This document shows, piece after piece, positions 34,709-44,094 of a stretch of 64,000 bases of DNA (its first letter is position 1; every line of letters starts with the position of its first letter). The stretch comes from Natronomonas moolapensis 8.8.11 (lineage in GTDB: Archaea > Halobacteriota > Halobacteria > Halobacteriales > Haloarculaceae). A program made the position numbers and the translations under genes. The stretch is taken from assembly GCF_000591055.1 (NCBI RefSeq), contig NC_020388.1, forward strand, positions 1,612,001-1,676,000, in the 5' to 3' direction. The notes under the pieces are model-generated. The model was not told where the DNA came from, ran no database searches, and saw only the letters and a program-made list of their open reading frames with translations.

Positions 34709-35078
34709 ACGTATTCGGCGTGTTGTGTCGGGGTCGGATTCCGCCCACGGCTAAAGCCGTGGGCTTTCCTTGCGTCTCTGTGAATCCCTTGGAGTCCGGA
34801 CTTTTCTAACGGCGTCCGAGACAGAGCCGCGCCCACTCATTTCCCCATCCTCTTTCCGGTGCTATCGTTCGCTTCGGAGCTGCTGTCAGACCGCTCTGAC
34901 ACACCTCTATCACCGTTCCGACGAGCCACATCCCGAGAGTTGACAACGGTCGTCTGGAACTGCTCAGAGATGGATCCGCCGAATACGAACACTCAGATGC
35001 TGTTTTCGAATCGAATTCTGTAACGACTCTCGAAACTATACGGCCGTATTCGCACCACATTTTACATACTATCAGTAT
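34709..35078. other. Intergenic region with solo IS200/IS605-type hairpin and promoter
   Basis: Contains GCCCACGGC-taaa-GCCGTGGGC (34743-34764), a perfect 9-bp hairpin of the same kind as at 24183, without a transposase. TTTTACATA (about 35060-35068) is the likely TATA of the following gene. Confidence 0.6.
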
Positions 35079-38000
35079 ATGCCAAAGCGATATGCGACCG
35101 ACGTCGACACGTACCTTCGGGTCACCCTCGACACCGACCCGCTGGACGCCGCCCGCCTCGAGGCCGCCTTCAGCCGCCTGCACTCGCTCGGATACGACGT
35201 CCGACTCGACGTCCGCCTCGTCGCCACCGAGGGACAGATCGCCTACTACGTCGGCACCGCCGGCACGCACGCCGCCACCGTCGAACACACTCTCCGGAGT
35301 ATCTTCCCCGAGGGCACCCAACTTGATCGTGAGACGCCGCCCGAACTCCCCGCGGAGCCGACGGCCGCCCTCGAACTCCGCGGCCGCGGCGAGCGTCGCG
35401 AGGACTGGCAGACCCGACTCCAGCCCGTCACTGACGGCGACGGGACCCACACCCAGTTCCCCCTCGCCGCCGCCGTCGACGCGCTCGCCGACGCCGACGC
35501 CACTGTCCACTATCAGGCCCTGCTCGCGCCCAAACCCGACTGGGGAGCCGACGCCTCGCTCCGCATCGACCGACTCACACGTAACCGCGACACGCCCGCC
35601 CAGCGCTTCTTCGACTTCCTTCTCGACGAGTACACGGTCGATCCCGACGTCGAGGACGCCGATCCCGCCCACCAACGCCGCATCCGCTCGATACAGGCCA
35701 CCGACCCCGGCCGCTCGTTTGCCGTCTGCGCTCGAGCGGTCGCTTCCGGCGACGGCGCCGAGGCCACCCTCGAGGAGTTCGGGACTGCACTCCGCCCCGC
35801 CGACGGTCCCTTCTATCACGTCCACCCCGTCGTCCGACGGAGCGAAGAGCGCGTCGGCCGCCTCGCCGACGCCATCGAGGCGGGCACACGCCCCGAGGAG
35901 CCCTCGTTGTTCGACCGCCTGAAAGCCCGCCTGCCGATCACCGCCAACACCGCCCCCGAACTCGTCGCCGACGCCCACACCGCGCCGAACCTCTGTCTCG
36001 TCGACGGCGACGCCCTCACCGCCCGCGGCCGACGCGCCCTCGAAGCCACGCCCGAGGAACGCACCGCAGTGCCCCGCCCCGACGACGCCTTGCTCGCCCA
36101 GTACGACTCGGGCATGTTAGTGGGCTACCCGCTCACCGGCGACGATACCGCCGCTGACGCGCCCGTCCGCCTCCCGCCCTCCCTGCAGACCCTTCACGCG
36201 GCGTGGTTCGGCAAAACCGGCTCCGGGAAGTCCACCTCCCTCATCAACGCCATCCTCGAGAATCACGAGGCCACGGCGGGCGCCGACATTCTGATCGACC
36301 CCAAGGGCGACGGCATGCCCGCCGAGTATCTCAAAGCCCACTACGCCCGCCACGGCGACCTCGAGGACGTCTACTACTTCGACTGCGCGGAGACGCTGCC
36401 CGCCCTCTCGTTTTTCGACATTCGCGAGCAACTCGCCGACGGCATCGACCGCACGACGGCCGTCGAGGACGTCACCGACCATTACATCGAGATGTTGATC
36501 GGCGTGATGGGCCGAGAGCGATTCGAACGGGCGGTACGCTCGCCCGACATCATCCGCTATCTCGTCAAGGCGATGTTCGATCCCGTCCACGGCGACGACG
36601 CGTTCGCCCACAGCGAACTCCAGGCCGCCGCGACCCGGATGCGAGACACACGTGACGCACCGCCGGTCGTCGATCCCGAACTCCGGCGGATGCTCGCCGG
36701 CGTCGCCGCCAACAGCAAACGCTCCTTCGACGAGTTGATGCAGGGCGTCGCCAACCGCATCGAGAAGATCCCCCTCGACGACCGCCTCGGGCAGCTGTTC
36801 AACCACGTTCCCGAGGGCGACGATCCGCACTTCGAGTTGCGCGACGTCGTCGACGAGGACGCCGTCGTGTTGCTCGATACGGGCGGGTTGCGCCGGGAGA
36901 GCCGCCGCGTCGTCACGCTTGCGCTGTTGTCGCAGTTGTGGACGGCGCTGCGACGGCGACAGCGGAGTTCTACTCACGATGGCGACCACGCGCTGGTAAA
37001 CCTCTATCTCGAGGAGGCCGCAACGGTGGCGTCGTCCGGGCTGGTCACGGAACTGCTCGCCCAGTCGCGGGCGTTCGAGCTCTCCGTGACGCTGGCGATG
37101 CAGTTTCCCGCCCAGCTGCGGCAGTCGGACGCGGAGGCGTACGCGGAGGTGTTGAACAACGTCTCGACGGTTGTCACGGGCAACGTCTCTGTGGACGCGG
37201 ACCTGAAGCGACGGTTGGCGACGGAGTCGATGCCCCCAAACGAGGTGGCGAATCGGCTGCGGGCGTTGCGGCGCGGGCAGTGGTTCGTCTCGCTGCCCTC
37301 CGAGTTCGGCACCTCCGAGCCCCGGCCGTTTCTGGTCGAGAGTGCGCCGATTCCGGCGGGCCACCACGAAAGCGACGAATCGCTGTCGGGGGCGCGACGC
37401 ACGGCCTTCGAGGCGGCCTTCGACGCCGTCCGCGACCGGACGCGACTCGAGTGTGGGTTGGACCTGACGGTGAGTCGGTTCTACCGCCCCGACACTGGAA
37501 CGGAGACGGAGACGAAAGCAGATACGGACGCGAATGCGGCGGCCACAGCGGCCGCTGAGGCCGATCCCTCGCCGGCCGAGGCGCAGAGCCCGCCCGGCTC
37601 GCTGTTGGCGCACACGAAGCGGATGCCGGCGTGTGTCAGCTACGATGGGGCGCGCCACGCGGTGGTGTGTGACTCGTGTGACTCCCGGTACGATCCGACG
37701 CGGGCGGGACTGAAGCGAGCCATCGAGTGCTGTCACAGCCTCGAGAGCGTGGACCGCGACGACGTCCCGGTCTGTTCGGTGAGTCTGAAGCTCTCGGCCG
37801 ACGAGCGGGCTCAGAGCCGCTATTCGGACGCGCAGTTGCGGTTCCTGCAGGCGGTGTATGCGGCCCATCAACGGCGCTTCGATCCGGAGCTGGAGTACGA
37901 CCTCCTGAACGACAGCATGGTGCGGTTACGCGAGTACGTCGGCGTCGGAACGGACGAGATCGAGCGGTTACTCGAGGACGGGTTGCTCGCGAAGGACTGT

Positions 38001-38555
38001 ACGCACCCGCACGTCCTGTACACGGTGACGCCCGAGGGCCGGGCGGCGGCGAAGATCCGCCACCGGGAGGGCGTCGCCCACGGCGACGGCGCGGGCGATC
38101 TGAGCGAGTCGAGCCTTCACGTCGCGATGGTCGAGTTGGGTAGACGGTACGTCCAGGCAGCGTTCGTCGAGAGCGACGACTCGGCGGCCGTCGAGGTCAG
38201 CCCCTATCACGACGTCGCGGACGGCCGCCTGGACGTCGCGGGGCTCGATGCCGACGGCGAGGTCGTGGTGGCGGTGGAGGCCGAGCGGTCGAATCACGAC
38301 ACGTTGCGGGCGGTGCCGGAGGACTACGACAAGATGGCCCGCCACGAGCCCGAGGCGGCGATCTGGATCGTCGAGAACCGCGATGGCGGCCACGACGTCC
38401 TCGAGGCGCTGAACGAGCCGGGCGAGGGCGACCCGCGAGTCGAAAAGACCTACAGTCGAACGACGGCGACACGTCTGTTCACTATCGATACCCCCGGGCT
38501 GACCGAGATGCACACGTTCAGTTACCTGCGCGATTCGGTGTTGGACGACGAGTGA
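35079..38555 (+). CDS. Conjugation-type P-loop ATPase (VirB4/VirD4/HerA group) with C-terminal wHTH and nuclease-like region
   Basis: In this 1,158 aa protein, residues 1-370 are a beta-rich N-terminal region like TraC/VirB4. The motor follows: Walker A FGKTGSGKSTS (about 375-385), L-I-D-P-K-G-D-G, and Walker B L-Y-L-E-E-A-A-T-V (about 645). From about 850 come a Cys cluster (C-D-S-C-D-S, then C-C), a winged helix (about 920-985) and a C-terminal segment G-R-L-D-V-A-G-L...V-V-V-A-V-E-A-E-R-S. The spacing of D and E-x-E in this segment recalls a restriction-endonuclease fold. The protein probably pumps DNA through the membrane in plasmid transfer. No other conjugation genes are next to it, so the system is incomplete here. 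ATG 35079 lies just after the TATA. Confidence 0.85.
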   Translation: MPKRYATDVDTYLRVTLDTDPLDAARLEAAFSRLHSLGYDVRLDVRLVATEGQIAYYVGTAGTHAATVEHTLRSIFPEGTQLDRETPPELPAEPTAALELRGRGERREDWQTRLQPVTDGDGTHTQFPLAAAVDALADADATVHYQALLAPKPDWGADASLRIDRLTRNRDTPAQRFFDFLLDEYTVDPDVEDADPAHQRRIRSIQATDPGRSFAVCARAVASGDGAEATLEEFGTALRPADGPFYHVHPVVRRSEERVGRLADAIEAGTRPEEPSLFDRLKARLPITANTAPELVADAHTAPNLCLVDGDALTARGRRALEATPEERTAVPRPDDALLAQYDSGMLVGYPLTGDDTAADAPVRLPPSLQTLHAAWFGKTGSGKSTSLINAILENHEATAGADILIDPKGDGMPAEYLKAHYARHGDLEDVYYFDCAETLPALSFFDIREQLADGIDRTTAVEDVTDHYIEMLIGVMGRERFERAVRSPDIIRYLVKAMFDPVHGDDAFAHSELQAAATRMRDTRDAPPVVDPELRRMLAGVAANSKRSFDELMQGVANRIEKIPLDDRLGQLFNHVPEGDDPHFELRDVVDEDAVVLLDTGGLRRESRRVVTLALLSQLWTALRRRQRSSTHDGDHALVNLYLEEAATVASSGLVTELLAQSRAFELSVTLAMQFPAQLRQSDAEAYAEVLNNVSTVVTGNVSVDADLKRRLATESMPPNEVANRLRALRRGQWFVSLPSEFGTSEPRPFLVESAPIPAGHHESDESLSGARRTAFEAAFDAVRDRTRLECGLDLTVSRFYRPDTGTETETKADTDANAAATAAAEADPSPAEAQSPPGSLLAHTKRMPACVSYDGARHAVVCDSCDSRYDPTRAGLKRAIECCHSLESVDRDDVPVCSVSLKLSADERAQSRYSDAQLRFLQAVYAAHQRRFDPELEYDLLNDSMVRLREYVGVGTDEIERLLEDGLLAKDCTHPHVLYTVTPEGRAAAKIRHREGVAHGDGAGDLSESSLHVAMVELGRRYVQAAFVESDDSAAVEVSPYHDVADGRLDVAGLDADGEVVVAVEAERSNHDTLRAVPEDYDKMARHEPEAAIWIVENRDGGHDVLEALNEPGEGDPRVEKTYSRTTATRLFTIDTPGLTEMHTFSYLRDSVLDDE

Positions 38556-39824
38556 GCGGACGGTGACTCACCGGATCATACTGTTTGACCGGTGTCGATC
38601 TACGAGGCGAGTTCGATCGCCGCAGTACGTACGTTTACTGACACGAACGACTCATGCAGACGACGGACCCCCCACCGGTCGTATCGGTCGAGTCGGAGCG
38701 ATAGGTCGGGCGATGGACGGATGCGATCCCAGTTGCTCGAGTGACATTCCCCGCGAACCGTGTTCGAACCGTTCGTCGAACCCCCTCGGCACGTGCGCCG
38801 CTGACGACCCACAGTTTGACTCGAGTCCCGGACCACCCGGTGGACGATCGTCAACCGATGCTCGGCATCGGGGCGCGCGCTCGACGTCCGTGTTCGCTCC
38901 GGTCGGTGGGTCGGTTCGACTCGGGATGACACACCGGCGATGATGCCGGCGGCCGACCCACTCCAATACTATCACACTTGATACGTATGTGTAACGGCGT
39001 TGGCATACGAGCGCTCGACGACGGCGTCGTCGCCGTGCCGTTGGAACCGTTCGCCGATCGGAGCTCGGGACGGGGGCGCAGTCCCGTCTGCACTCGCTGC
39101 CGGGCGTCGATTGGCAAAAACGTCCTCGGTCAACCGGTGTTGTTCCCCCAAAATGTAACATCCCGTCAGAGACCGAATTCGAGTTGTTAGGTCCTCTCGA
39201 GAGCCGTTTCGGGACGTAACAATCAGCTCGGCTCCCTCAGTGTGTCTGGGTGTTCGACGCGGTAGTGGTGGCGCTATCGTACTCGAGTCGAAACCGTCCT
39301 TCTACGTCCCCGAAGCTGGCTGTAAACACCGCTGAGAGACGCTGTATAGTACGATTTTGAACATGAGGTCGACGGCGATGCCGGGGCGAGGCGCCTGAAT
39401 GCACCCATCACGAAATTGGAAAACAGACAAAAAACAGCAGTAACACGGCATTGTTGGGGGTTTTCAGGTTTTGGAATCTCCCGGCACGTACCGATTCTGA
39501 GACGGTTGGGTACGACCGACGCTATTTCCCGTATATTGGCCGTTTGAGGCCCGTATTTGCCGTTCCACCGGAAACGATGGGGGTGTCGAACGGGGCTTCG
39601 AACGCTCGAATATGGCTGGATCGCGCGAAATCAGGGCAACAACACGCGAAAACAGCCCACCTTGCGGGAGAAATCCCGATTGTTACGTCCCGAAACAGAG
39701 TGTCTCAGACCATCTAAAGCACAAACTCGATTTTGAGCCGTTGTTGGATTTCGCTCAACAGCCTGGGCCGGCGAGTCGGCCCGAACAGTTTTATTCACCC
39801 CGTATGAGAAGAAACCAACAGCCG
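38556..39824. other. Long intergenic stretch without convincing gene
   Basis: About 1.27 kb. Frames here are short, overlap on both strands and lack family motifs. A weak candidate is a 65-codon plus-strand frame from ATG 38987 with C-T-R-C. TTTTATTC (39788-39795) is the promoter of the next gene. The region may hold decayed plasmid sequence. Confidence 0.4.
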
Positions 39825-41033
39825 ATGTCCGAGCCGATCCCGACCGAATCCGAGCTCCCGAACACGCTCCTCGCTCGTGGGCAGTGGCTCTGTTGGCGGG
39901 CCGAAGAGCGTGACGGGAAAATGACAAAAATTCCCACTGACCCCGCGTCGGGGGAGTTCGCCTCGACGACCGATCCAGCCACCTGGGGGACCTTCGAGAC
40001 GGCTCGCGACCGGGCTACTTCACCCACTACGGACGCCACTGGCGTCGGGTTCGTGTTCACCGATGACGACCCGATCGTCGGCGTGGATCTGGACGATTGT
40101 CGTATTCCGGAAACCGGGAAGACTCGCCAGTGGGCGAGTGACATCGTCGATCGCTTGGACTCGTTCACCGAGATCAGCCCCTCCGGAACGGGCTATCACG
40201 TCCTCGTCAAGGGGGCGCTTCCGGAGGGCCGCAACCGGAAGGACGACGTCGAGTTGTACGAGACGGCGCGGTTCTTCACCGTCACTGGCGACCACGTCGA
40301 TGGGACGCCAACGACTATCAACGAGCGTACACGATCGCTCCACGCGATCCATCGCGAGTACGTCTCTCCGGCGGACGACGGCGCCAAGTCACCCTCGAGT
40401 GAGAGCGACACGAACGGCGTTGACGAGAGATCTCGACCGCCCCCGACGTCGGCCTCGCTCTCGGATGCGGACCTCCTCGAGCGTGCGAAGAACGCGGCGA
40501 ACGGCGAGAAGTTCAGCCGGCTTTGGCGCGGCAACACCGCCGGCTACGAGAGCCACTCGGAGGCCGACATGGCGCTGTGTTCGCTGTTGGCGTTTTGGAC
40601 CAGCGGGGACGTGACCCGACTCGATCGACTGTTCCGCGAGTCGGGGCTGATGCGCGAGAAGTGGGACGAACGGCACTTCGCCGACGGCAGCACCTACGGT
40701 GAGAAGACGGCCGAACGGGCCATCGCCGGGACGAGCGAGTTCTACGAACCGTCGGGTGACGCTTCGACAACGGGGGCCGACGCTACGGATCAATCGGGCG
40801 GCGAGCGACAATCGATGCCGAACGATACCGGTCTTCAGAACGTTCGCGCCCGGGAGGCGGATCGCCTCGAACGGATCGAGGAGCTCGAAACGAAACTGCA
40901 GGAGACGCTCGAGGAAGCCGAACGACTGCAATCGGAACTCGACGCCGAGCGGGAGCGACGGCGCGGACTCGAAGCCGAACTCGAGGCCGAACGCGAGAGT
41001 GCAACGAGTGAGTCGTGGCTCCCGTGGCGGTGA
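39825..41033 (+). CDS. Primase-polymerase of the NrS-1/AEP type
   Basis: This 402 aa protein starts at ATG 39825 (M-S-E-P-I-P-T-E-S-E-L-P). The ATG at 39804 lies too close to the TATA box to be used, and the frame extends to 39612 without need. The AEP catalytic core shows V-G-V-D-L-D-D-C-R (D-x-D metal site), S-P-S-G-T-G-Y-H-V-L-V-K (conserved H) and the third-acid region. A middle helical domain follows (W-R-G-N-T-A-G-Y-E-S-H-S-E-A-D). The C-terminal 60 residues are a coiled coil (L-E-T-K-L-Q-E-T-L-E-E-A-E-R-L). These enzymes prime and copy phage or plasmid DNA. No helicase domain is present, so it needs a partner. It supports a plasmid or virus origin of the island. Confidence 0.85.
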   Translation: MSEPIPTESELPNTLLARGQWLCWRAEERDGKMTKIPTDPASGEFASTTDPATWGTFETARDRATSPTTDATGVGFVFTDDDPIVGVDLDDCRIPETGKTRQWASDIVDRLDSFTEISPSGTGYHVLVKGALPEGRNRKDDVELYETARFFTVTGDHVDGTPTTINERTRSLHAIHREYVSPADDGAKSPSSESDTNGVDERSRPPPTSASLSDADLLERAKNAANGEKFSRLWRGNTAGYESHSEADMALCSLLAFWTSGDVTRLDRLFRESGLMREKWDERHFADGSTYGEKTAERAIAGTSEFYEPSGDASTTGADATDQSGGERQSMPNDTGLQNVRAREADRLERIEELETKLQETLEEAERLQSELDAERERRRGLEAELEAERESATSESWLPWR

Positions 41034-41172
41034 TCGGCCGTCACGCTCTGCATGAATGAGCCGTCGCAAGTCGTGACCCATATCCAGCACTGCGCTGAAT
41101 TTGCCCGAGCGACCGGGGAGAGACGAACACCGACCTGAACTGTTTTGTGTGCATATCACCAATGACCGACCG

Positions 41173-41478
41173 ATGCCGACGACGTGTGCATTGTGTCGGC
41201 GAGTGATTTCGGACGAGCGGATTGCCGATCCACAGGTCGTCCAAGAACACCACCTCCGCCCCGAGGAGCGAGCGACGAGCCCGACCGTAATGCTCTGTCG
41301 GCCGTGCCACAAGCAGATCCACGCAGTCTTCACCAACGAAGAACTGCGAGACGACTACGATACCATCGAATCGCTGCGGGAGGCGACACAACTCGGAGAG
41401 TACCTCTCGTGGATCCGTGGCACCGAGAAACTCGACATCCAGGTCACGACGAGCAATCGCGTCCGTGACCGTCGCTGA
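41173..41478 (+). CDS. Small HNH endonuclease
   Basis: This 101 aa protein starts at ATG 41173 (M-P-T-T-C-A-L-C-R-R-V). It has C-A-L-C, E-H-H-L-R-P, V-M-L-C-R-P-C-H-K-Q-I-H and a following helix, i.e. the complete Zn-HNH fold with both CxxC pairs. Stand-alone HNH proteins of this size nick or cut DNA and are frequent in plasmids, prophages and defence islands. It is the next plus-strand gene after the primase (139 nt gap), though co-transcription is uncertain. Confidence 0.8.
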   Translation: MPTTCALCRRVISDERIADPQVVQEHHLRPEERATSPTVMLCRPCHKQIHAVFTNEELRDDYDTIESLREATQLGEYLSWIRGTEKLDIQVTTSNRVRDRR

Positions 41479-41678
41479 ACGGTTTCGATACGGTGGACGA
41501 TGGGAGGCGTGAGGTTCGAGCTGCTCACCTAGTGCAACAGACCGTGGCAGCGTCAACGAGATAGCGAAGACAGTCTAGGCTCGATCGCTTCGTGAGTATT
41601 TCACCGACGTCACGATGATCCGAAGAGCAAACCTATTGATTGCTTCCGATACTGCAGTCATCCCGCTACCGGTATCGC
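41479..41678. other. Short convergent intergenic region
   Basis: Nothing recognised. Transcription from both sides ends here. Confidence 0.5.
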
Positions 41679-42404
41679 TCAGACGAAGAGCGATACAGCC
41701 GCTAACATCGCACTGTATATGACGTACAGCACGCTGAATGACGCGAGAGTCGGATAGAACAGATCTTTGAGGTGTTGTAGAGAGAGGCGATTATAAACTG
41801 GGGATCTAACCTCTGGCTCAAGATCATCGGGAAGAGCTCGCTCGATCCCGTTGACATGATCGGCCCCGACAATTGCGACGACTCGGCCACCGTCTTCAGC
41901 TGCCTTCTCGATCATCTCAGCGATCCGTATGTCACGCCCAACAGTCCCTCGACGTGATTCGTGACTCCGTACGAGGAGTAGAGGGAACAACGAGCTCACG
42001 AGAAGCCACAGTGACCCCTGGAGAACGTGTCCAAGCCATCCGATCATAAGAGCGGTCGCAAACAATACAAAAAACAACCCCGCACTGGCGATTTCAACCA
42101 AGATATGTGCGTTCTCGAGTATAGAAGCGTTCGATTCGCGGGTTGGTTGTGGCTCAACGTCTTGAAGCTCAGCTAGATCCTTGATGATCGTCTTATCGAC
42201 GTAGAGGGATCGAGCAAAGAGGAATTCAAATATCATTAATACCCATCCAAACCAAATTTGGCTCCACCCGAACTGCCAGTTCTCCTGTTCGGGTCCTTCA
42301 AAAATGAGGTGATCGACACCGTCTTTGATCAGTGTCCGTTCCTCCTCCAGATCACCGCGGGACGTATGCAACTCCCCTTTGATTAGTATCTCTGTGTGGT
42401 TCAT
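41679..42404 (-). CDS. TraB/PrgY-like membrane protein
   Basis: This 241 aa protein has I-K-G-E-L-H-T-S-R near the N-terminus, L-I-F-E-G, and V-V-A-I-V-G-A-D-H-V-N-G-I, the conserved motifs of the TraB family (a Tiki/GumN-type metalloprotease-like fold). R-D-x-x-I-A-E-M-I also matches. There are two or three central membrane helices and one or two at the C-terminus. TraB proteins lower pheromone activity in Enterococcus plasmids, and archaeal roles are unknown. It is shorter than the usual archaeal TraB (about 400 aa) and has a rearranged central part. GC content is lower than in neighbours, which suggests transfer. Confidence 0.7.
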   Translation of the reverse strand: MNHTEILIKGELHTSRGDLEEERTLIKDGVDHLIFEGPEQENWQFGWSQIWFGWVLMIFEFLFARSLYVDKTIIKDLAELQDVEPQPTRESNASILENAHILVEIASAGLFFVLFATALMIGWLGHVLQGSLWLLVSSLFPLLLVRSHESRRGTVGRDIRIAEMIEKAAEDGGRVVAIVGADHVNGIERALPDDLEPEVRSPVYNRLSLQHLKDLFYPTLASFSVLYVIYSAMLAAVSLFV

Positions 42405-42692
42405 TGGTCAGTGATTGCCAGCCCAGTTCTGTGGACTGTTCGAAAAGGTGGGCCCACCCCACGTCGGCTGTCGACGCGAAAGCGAACGGGTGCATCCCTA
42501 GCCAGGTCCCCAGACCCGAACACTTGTAATCAGCGCTCCTGATTACCCAACTGGCAATGCCCGAGCATTGCAGGCTACCCTGGATGCGCAGGGATGATGA
42601 ATCGATGAGATGTTTAATGTGTGAACCGGATTGTATACATCTACAATCCGATTTCAGCTATTTCAAACGCCGTTTCGTCAGGTGATGTCGTA
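42405..42692. other. Intergenic region
   Basis: About 290 nt. Several small inverted repeats around 42550-42590 (GCATTGCAGG, CCTGGATGCGCAGG), no gene. A strong terminator or promoter is not apparent. Confidence 0.4.
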
Positions 42693-43232
42693 ATGCGACA
42701 TGCCACGGACGTCATCCAGGGATTTGACATAACAAAACCAACAGGTCGGAAGAAAGCACGGCTCGTGGAATGGTTCCAAGAGCGTCCGGGAACCCGGTTC
42801 GATGTCGCGGAGGTGTACGCCGCGCTCGGCGAGGAGTTGGGTGTCGGGGAGGGACAGACCCGGAACTACTTGAACGACCTGGCCGATGATGGCGTCCTCC
42901 AGCGACACGGCGAAAAGCGGATCGCCTACAGATTAGCGGACGACATCGTCGTTCCGATGCGATATCAGGCGTTGGCTGTCTTGAGCCACCTCGGGGAGAT
43001 CTTCAACATCAAGCGCTGGGGACTCGCTGGCTTCCTGACGATTATGACGGTCACTTGGGCGGCACTGACGCTGCCGTTTTGGTTCATGTGGGGGACGCTG
43101 GTAATCTACCCGACGAACAGTTACGGATCGATCACCCGTCCCGAATTTCTACAGATGGCGATCGCGATGACGGTCTGGCTGGTTGTGTTTATCGCCGGTA
43201 GCACCGTTGTGTACCGATTCCATCGATGGTAG
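42693..43232 (+). CDS. Winged-helix membrane protein
   Basis: This is a 179 aa protein from ATG 42693 (M-R-H-A-T-D-V-I-Q-G-F-D); the open frame allows 42621, but the extra residues look non-coding. Residues 10-80 form a winged helix (K-K-A-R-L-V-E-W-F-Q...Q-T-R-N-Y-L-N-D-L-A-D-D-G-V-L). Two membrane helices follow (A-G-F-L-T-I-M-T-V-T-W-A-A-L-T-L-P-F-W-F and M-A-I-A-M-T-V-W-L-V-V-F-I-A-G). It may be a membrane-bound transcription regulator. The partner gene is unknown. Confidence 0.65.
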   Translation: MRHATDVIQGFDITKPTGRKKARLVEWFQERPGTRFDVAEVYAALGEELGVGEGQTRNYLNDLADDGVLQRHGEKRIAYRLADDIVVPMRYQALAVLSHLGEIFNIKRWGLAGFLTIMTVTWAALTLPFWFMWGTLVIYPTNSYGSITRPEFLQMAIAMTVWLVVFIAGSTVVYRFHRW

Positions 43233-43334
43233 CAAAGGTGCCGTGGACCCTGTCGATGAAGATCTGCTACAAAGGCTCCTATCGGAGATGACGGACTAGA
43301 CGTACCAAAGCGTCTGTTGCTCCGGCGGAATCAG

Positions 43335-43550
43335 GTGAAAGACCAGCGTAAGACGGTTGGATTCGGCCTTCAGAAAGAAACTCGCGATCTTGAGGATGAG
43401 ATACTTACAGAGGTGAAGGCTGATCTAGATATCGAGACGCTCCCTGCGACCGATCTTCGCGAGGTTGCTTATCTCGCAGGTCTACAGGACAAAGAGCGAC
43501 TCAAGCAAATCCTTCTCGAGTGGGGCTATCAATTTCGAACGGGCGATTAG
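43335..43550 (+). CDS. Small hypothetical protein
   Basis: This is a 71-codon frame from GTG 43335 (V-K-D-Q-R-K-T-V-G-F-G); TTG 43317 is an alternative. The predicted peptide is helical and charged (T-D-L-R-E-V-A-Y-L-A-G-L-Q-D-K-E-R-L-K-Q-I) and could be a small DNA-binding or antitoxin-like protein. No family recognised. Confidence 0.35.
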   Translation: MKDQRKTVGFGLQKETRDLEDEILTEVKADLDIETLPATDLREVAYLAGLQDKERLKQILLEWGYQFRTGD

Positions 43551-43563
43551 AAGGCCCATTAGA

Positions 43564-43842
43564 TCACAGTGTTCCGACTATGACGAGGAGCTCAGTTGCT
43601 CGATAGATCCTCTCAGCGATTTCATCAATGATCCCATCGTCGGATAACATCTCGATGGCGTTGGAGACGGCTTTCTTTGACCGATCACTCCCTTCTTGAG
43701 CGCGAATCGCCAGACTCCACGCGCTACGGAAATCGCGGAACTCAAAATATTCAGCTGACGGTTGAGTCTTGCCTACCTGCCGAATGCTTTTATTACAACA
43801 TGATGTATAATACTGTATGAGTACACAGTCGGATGAAGACAA
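43564..43842 (-). CDS. Doubtful small ORF opposite the hicB promoter
   Basis: A 92-codon frame of which the last 55 residues (R-S-A-W-S-L-A-I-R-A-Q-E-G-S-D-R-S-K-K-A) look protein-like and helical. The N-terminal part overlaps the hicB promoter and start on the other strand. It may be a truncated gene; no family known. Confidence 0.25.
   Translation of the reverse strand: MSSSDCVLIQYYTSCCNKSIRQVGKTQPSAEYFEFRDFRSAWSLAIRAQEGSDRSKKAVSNAIEMLSDDGIIDEIAERIYRATELLVIVGTL
43786..43816 (+). promoter_or_regulatory. Promoter of hicBA
   Basis: TTTTATTAC (about 43788-43796) lies about 25 nt before ATG 43817, giving a leaderless mRNA. Confidence 0.55.
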
Positions 43843-44089
43843 GTTGACGATGCCGACTCAGATTTCATTAGAGTTGTCTGATGACGGTACGATTTGGATA
43901 GCCTGCGATGAGGAGACAGACGTAGCGGCCGAGGGAGAGACGAGACAAGAGGCGCTTGCGATGTTGGATGATGCTGTTGCGGCATACAGGGGAGAGGCTG
44001 GCCGAGAGCCGACAAACGAAGAACTCCGAGACATCGGGATTGAGCCTGAAGCTAACACATCTGGAGACCTTGCAGATATTCTGAAGTAG
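43817..44089 (+). CDS. hicB: HicB-type antitoxin
   Basis: This 90 aa protein has the partial RNase H-like HicB fold: Q-I-S-L-E-L-S-D-D-G-T-I-W-I-A, then E-T-D-V-A-A-E-G-E-T-R-Q-E-A-L-A-M-L-D-D-A-V-A. It neutralises the HicA RNase, whose frame follows directly. The C-terminus is a short acidic tail without the HTH seen in some HicB proteins. ATG 43817 is fixed by the TATA position. HicB-first order occurs in several archaeal loci. Confidence 0.85.
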   Translation: MSTQSDEDKLTMPTQISLELSDDGTIWIACDEETDVAAEGETRQEALAMLDDAVAAYRGEAGREPTNEELRDIGIEPEANTSGDLADILK

Positions 44090-44094
44090 GCTGT

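Noticed and set aside
36117-37871. 584-codon minus-strand open frame opposite the conjugation ATPase
   Set aside because: Antisense shadow of a GC-rich gene; no motifs, while the plus strand carries clear Walker motifs.
38978-39190. Small plus-strand frame with C-T-R-C
   Set aside because: Only one CxxC pair, no recognisable family and overlapping frames on the other strand; too weak to call as a gene.
42585-42640. Box C/D sRNA suggested by GATGATGA
   Set aside because: No D or D' box (CTGA) at suitable distance.
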